Assembly: GCA_947095535.1 (NCBI GenBank)
Contig: OX352773.1
Coordinates: forward strand, 166,792,438-166,856,437
Origin: Poecilobothrus nobilitatus
Lineage: Eukaryota > Arthropoda > Insecta > Diptera > Dolichopodidae
DNA: 64,000 nucleotides
Reading direction: 5' to 3'
This document shows positions 59,230 to 64,000 of this stretch, piece by piece. Positions within the stretch are counted from its first letter, which is position 1. Each line of letters begins with the position of its first letter. The translations under genes were made by a program, and so were the position numbers. The notes below the pieces were generated by a model. It searched no databases and was not told the origin of the DNA. It worked only from the letters and a program-made list of their open reading frames with translations.

Positions 59230-62150
59230 TTAAACAACTGAATTATAGAACTTGGTTTATTCAAATTTCTTTACTAACTGTGTGAAAAGTTAGTTAATTC
59301 TTTTTCATTTTAAGTTTGCATAATAGGATTCTTTAATAGTTGTTTAAATATGTTTAAAAACTTTAAAAATTTTTTTTTTTTCAATCATTGTTAGAGCGAT
59401 ATGTGTCTGCAGGATAAAAATTACTTCTCATTGTTATAAACTATTTATAAAAATTAATCATAGTTATTAACCCGAATAATTAATATTACCTGGGGTTATA
59501 TGTATCGGAACTATCATGAGTAAAGAGAAAATTTTTATTTTTTTTTTAAATTGTTTTATAAATACAAATTTTACTTTTATAAGTCTAGAACAAATAAAAT
59601 AAATTAAATAACTTATCAAGAAATGACTTCACATTAAGACAACAAATAAATCCGCAATTTTTCTAAAATAAATTCTGCACAAAATAAACTACTTAAGTCC
59701 GCAAAATTCAAATTAGATTTATAAATAAGAATATGTAACATATATGTATATATAAAAACAATTTTACTCTAAAATACCGCCTAATTCAGAATCTCGCATA
59801 CTAATTAAGGGTATATACAAGAAGTATGAAAAAAGTTAATTTGAAGGAATTTTAAAGTTGGTTAGAAATTTAAAGTTTCAATAATTTTTTTAGGAGAAGT
59901 TTTTTAAAGGCTTTTTGATGTTGAAATATATTTATGTGTGAAAAGAAATAATTAGAAGGGATTTTAGTTGATTAGAAAATTAGAATTATACGAATTTCTC
60001 ATATAAATAAAAATTAGAAAAAAATTAAGAAATAAAATGAAAAGACAAATAAATGAAATAAATCCGCAAAAAACGAATAACTCCGCATCAAAAAACAGAA
60101 AAAATGTTTGTGGAATTATTTCATTTTAGGGTTGCGGAGTTATTTCATTGCTGCCGTATAAACCATTATATATACATACTTATTTAAATCAAAACTTGGT
60201 TAATATAATTTAATTTATAAGATTTCAATAAAATAAATAAACCGAAATATTTTTAAATTTACATATTTGAATATCTTAAAATTTTATTTTAGGTGTCGTG
60301 TTATTAAATGGATTCCGGTATTACTATTTATTGTATAGAATTTTTGTGTCATGTTTTTTTTTTTTAAGAATTTTTATTTTAAGAATTTTAAAATCTTTTT
60401 ATTATTCATGATAGCGATTAAAAATGTATACAATCAACTTGCATTCTATTCAATCATAGTTGAAAACCAGAATAAATTCAATACTATTTAATTAACTAAG
60501 AACAAATCATACAAATAGGATTTTTTTTCCGTTTCTTTTTGTAGGTTTCGGCTTATTTACTTTTACATTTTAGAGAAAAACCTTTTAAACATTTCTTTCC
60601 AATTTTTGGTTTTTTTTTTTGTTTTCTTAAATTTAACCTTGAATAATGGGGTATATGATAAAATTTTAGCCAGTTTATATAGATATTATGTGGTTTTCAA
60701 GAAATTTAAAAGAAAATTTCTTTATTCGATTTATTTAATTAAAAATAAATAAAATAAACTTAATTGAATTTATACAGAGGAATCCTACTTCTTCCAAAAA
60801 TTTTTCTTGTCTATATATATATTAAAATTATGTTTTAATTTTTCTTAAATTATAGACACATAATTACATATTTAATATATTATAAAAAAAGTAAAAAAAA
60901 ATATATAAAAACAATATTTACAAAGTTTGTCGATAAGAAATTCAAATATAAATTTTGAAATTAAAGCGTAATTTACACGATACAAAGATTGATGGAAGGT
61001 TGAATCAATTTTTAAAAATCAAACTACTGTTGAACAACCGTTCTATTATAAATTTGCTATTGTCAACAGTTGAAATAATATTGACCTGTTGAATTTTTTA
61101 AATGTCGTCTGTTATATACTTAATCGTCAAATGGAAATCGTATCGTATATTTTTAATTGTTAAACGATTGAAGTGATTTTATTATTATTTAAATTTTTTA
61201 ATGTAAATTTATATGTATGTTTTATTTTTATATAACTCGTAAAATATAATATTGCAAATAAAAAACTAGCATTTACTTCCACTTTTATAAATATTTTTCC
61301 GTACTTCCCTTCAACACAATTTTCATAGTAGTTCCATGCGTAAATAATGCTTATATTTACTTATTTTAATAATTTTTAAAATAATGCTTATAATAAAATC
61401 TGTTTAGAACCTTTGTATTGAAAAGTTAAGCAATGAATATATGAATATTTTTCTTGAACTCAAAATTGTTATTAAATTAAATTGCGTGTTTTAACAATAT
61501 CACCGATAGAGATTGTGATCAAGAATTCTCGAGAGTTTTGTAAATATTGAATGTATCACTTGATAGTCTCTGAAAATTTAAATGATTAAGATTCGGGAAT
61601 TCTTGTTTCTCGAGAAAAAATGCTTTTTGTCTCGAAAATTCTAAATATGTATAACAAAATTGGCAAATTTCTGTGTTCCTTTACTTAACATTAAAATTTC
61701 GATTTTAAAACAACTTGACAAAAAAAATAATAACTTGTTTTATGATAATAAAATATTTAAAATTGTATATTGGCTATTGGCTATGGCAGCACTGTCGTTG
61801 ACAAATAAAATACATAACCCTATCGGGAAAAAATAGTATACACTCTAAATTCTGAATGGACTTCTTGCGAATACCAGTCCAGTCGTACGAAAGCCTACAG
61901 ACATTGAATATTGGAGAGAAGATTATAATTTAATTACAATAATTTATGCTTTATGTATACAGTATCAATTGTCATACTGCATACATAAAACAAAAAATGA
62001 TTAGGTATAATTAAATTATAATCTCATAATATTTTTTATTCTTTTGACATTTTAAGTCAAATATTTATTTTTTATTATGGAACAAGATTCTATGTACTGA
62101 ATTATTTGTTTTTTTATTTTTATTTTGTTGAATAAAGTTTTATATTATTT
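59230..62150. other. AT-rich DNA with dispersed-repeat scraps
   Basis: It contains copies of the 'GGAATTTTAAAGTTGGTTAG' core at about 59855 and 59955, and 'GCGGAGTTATTTCATT' text at about 60135 that echoes 12260-12420 and 21660. An acceptor-like TTTATTTTAG at 60290-60299 precedes a 40-codon open stretch of no recognisable character. Confidence 0.4.
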
Positions 62151-62159
62151 CGAAAAAGA

Positions 62160-62830
62160 ATTAAAGCCCACTGAGTAACACAAAGGTTACTATCAGATCA
62201 CGAGTCTGTATTTCATTTGACAGGATTTTATTTGGTGACATGTCAGAAATCCTATGGTCAAAAGTCTCATTGGGACTTTTGACTCACTGGAATGAGCCAT
62301 TGGAATTTTTGTCTCATTGTCAAGACCTCAAGGATTTTGAAAGGGATTTTGAATTCAAAATCAGATTTATACGCCTTTTATTTACATATATGCAAATGCG
62401 AGTATTCTGAATTATAATTAAAAATTTACTAATAATTAATAAGTAATTTTTAATTCAATTCTAAAATCCCTCTCAAGATCTCTGACTATAGTAGTATTAC
62501 TTATATATATATTTTCGAAAAATTTTATAACCCTGATTTTGTAACCAACTCTAAAATCCCCTCTTAATTCAAAACCTTGTACATATACATACATATTAAT
62601 AAACATTCTGGAAAAAAGAAATAGCCCAATTTTTATCCGAAACACATCCCTCCTAATACGTTTGCTCTACATATTCTATTACTCTCTTCTTTTAATAACA
62701 AAAAATGTGGGTGGGTGTTAATTTCAATTCAAAAGGAATTAAAGCCTGCGGGTTTTACAAGGAAATAAAGCCAATTTAACAATGTTAATTAAGAACAGTT
62801 TCAAGAAATTAAAGCCAGCAGGCGTAATAA
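62160..62830. repeat. Cluster of short dispersed repeats
   Basis: 'AAAAGTCTCATTGGGACTTTTG' is a local inverted repeat at about 62259. 'AACCCTGATTTTGTAACCAAC' at about 62530 is a copy of the dispersed core. 'AATTAAAGCCTGCGGGTTTTA' and 'AAATTAAAGCCAGCAGGCG' at 62735-62825 are related to each other. No coding. Confidence 0.5.
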
Positions 62831-64000
62831 ACAGTTAAAATTAAACGTATGTATATGTAAGTATTTAAATTAAATTTTATAGTGTTATTCATTCAAAGTA
62901 GAAAAAATTTTTTAAAAAGTATAAATTTATAAGCGAATTTTTAAATTAATAAATCAATTTTTATATATGTATCTACAGTATATTTTTTTTGCTGCTATTG
63001 ATTAACCTTCATCAACGCATCAGTAATCACTAGACTCATATAGTATAACTTACAATATATCTAGTATATGTATATCTAAGTTGCTCTTGTAGTTATATTA
63101 TATAGATATACTTATTTTTAATAAATATTAAACAAGAATCTGTATAACTGATAGCTTTTAATATTTTTATGTTCTATATACCACACAGTATTTATTTTTA
63201 CAAAAAAAAAAAAATCTAAATCAAATTTTCAATTAGGTGAATTTTTACAAAATCACTTTACGCGGTTGATTTAATAAATTTCTTCCATTTTTAAGACACC
63301 CTGCTCTTAATTTAACCGAGAATGTCCTTAAGTTGTCATAATTTGTTATTCTTTGAAATAAATGGACAGTTTTGTTTTATTAAAAACAAAAAAGAAAAAA
63401 AACAGATACAAGTCACATAAAATACAAACGATTACTTATTACTTTCTTTATGGTTACTGATTTTTATTTTTTTTTGATAATTGAATTGACATATTCTATG
63501 ATTAGTTCTGATATTTTAGAGTTTTAACATTTAATAAAGTTCCAAGTTTTTTTTTTATAAATTAAAATAAAAAAAATTAATTAATATAAAATTATTAATA
63601 TATTAATATAATTTATTAAATTTAATTTTTTTGAGATTTTCTCGATTTAGTAATTGTGTAACTAATAATTAACTGAATACAGGCCCTCCATAAACGGAAA
63701 TCCTATTATATGATTTTATAGTTAAGGATCATTTGTTTTGATGAAATTTAAATTTTAAATTTCACTTTTATTTCACTTACAGTATATATGTTTAAAATTA
63801 TTATAGTCTATCCTTTTCTAAATAAATTTGGCATATCGAGTGGGATGCATTTGTTTTAATCAAAAACTCTTTTCCGTATAAATGCACCAAAAATCTAGCT
63901 TCAATTTATATACATGCATAATATTTTCTGACAGTGAATCGAATACACAAAAACTTAACTTGAACTCAAATCTCATGTTTTCAAATAAATTCCGCGAGTT
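62831..64000. other. AT-rich DNA to the window edge
   Basis: No gene, RNA or repeat family recognised. Any shared 3' exons of the anchor array would have to lie beyond this edge. Confidence 0.45.

Noticed and set aside
60300..60419. 40-codon open stretch after an acceptor-like TTTATTTTAG, considered as the missing shared exon
   Set aside because: It can be read in phase 1 but has no PPxY or LPSY motif. It is hydrophobic and A/T-driven, without coding character.

Overview
The window is very AT-rich eukaryotic DNA: sparse genes with short introns, many poly-A/poly-T runs, TATGTACATATG-type microsatellites and dense fragments of Tc1/mariner, hAT, piggyBac, LINE and tRNA-derived SINE elements. 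This fits an insect, probably a dipteran or another insect with an extreme AT genome. The species cannot be named from the sequence. No bacterial-type operon, CRISPR array or rRNA is visible. All gene models were built by eye from splice sites and reading frames.

Layout. 1-10 kb is repeats: a composite repeat, a SINE with a 12-bp target duplication, a decayed Tc1 element and a hAT remnant. 10.2-11.3 kb and 19.2-20.1 kb hold two paralogous three-exon genes on the + strand. Each encodes a small single-pass membrane protein with a PPxY motif followed by LPSYE-x-VI, a likely pair of WW-domain (Nedd4-type ligase) docking sites. 22.0-24.4 kb (-) is a five-exon gene for a Regnase/N4BP1-type NYN ribonuclease with all four acidic catalytic residues. 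25.9-26.9 kb (-) is a four-exon gene resembling the COG4339 HD-domain family, with its metal-binding positions altered. 27.6-27.8 kb (-) is a lone basic exon of unknown function.

From 31.3 to 55.1 kb, all on the + strand, lie six short exons and perhaps a seventh. Each opens with ATG, encodes one hydrophobic segment (usually followed by basic or Cys-rich residues) and ends at a phase-1 splice donor. That is the phase needed to join a PY-motif exon like those of the two upstream genes, yet no PY exon is visible between or after them. The best reading is an array of alternative first exons, or of tandem paralogues, whose shared or separate 3' exons lie beyond the window. This is the candidate undescribed system here: interchangeable membrane anchors on a common Nedd4-adaptor tail. 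The rest of 28-64 kb is repeats: a 165-bp-arm foldback, a DD41D mariner relic, LINE 3' ends, SINEs and tandem duplications. The last 9 kb shows no convincing gene.
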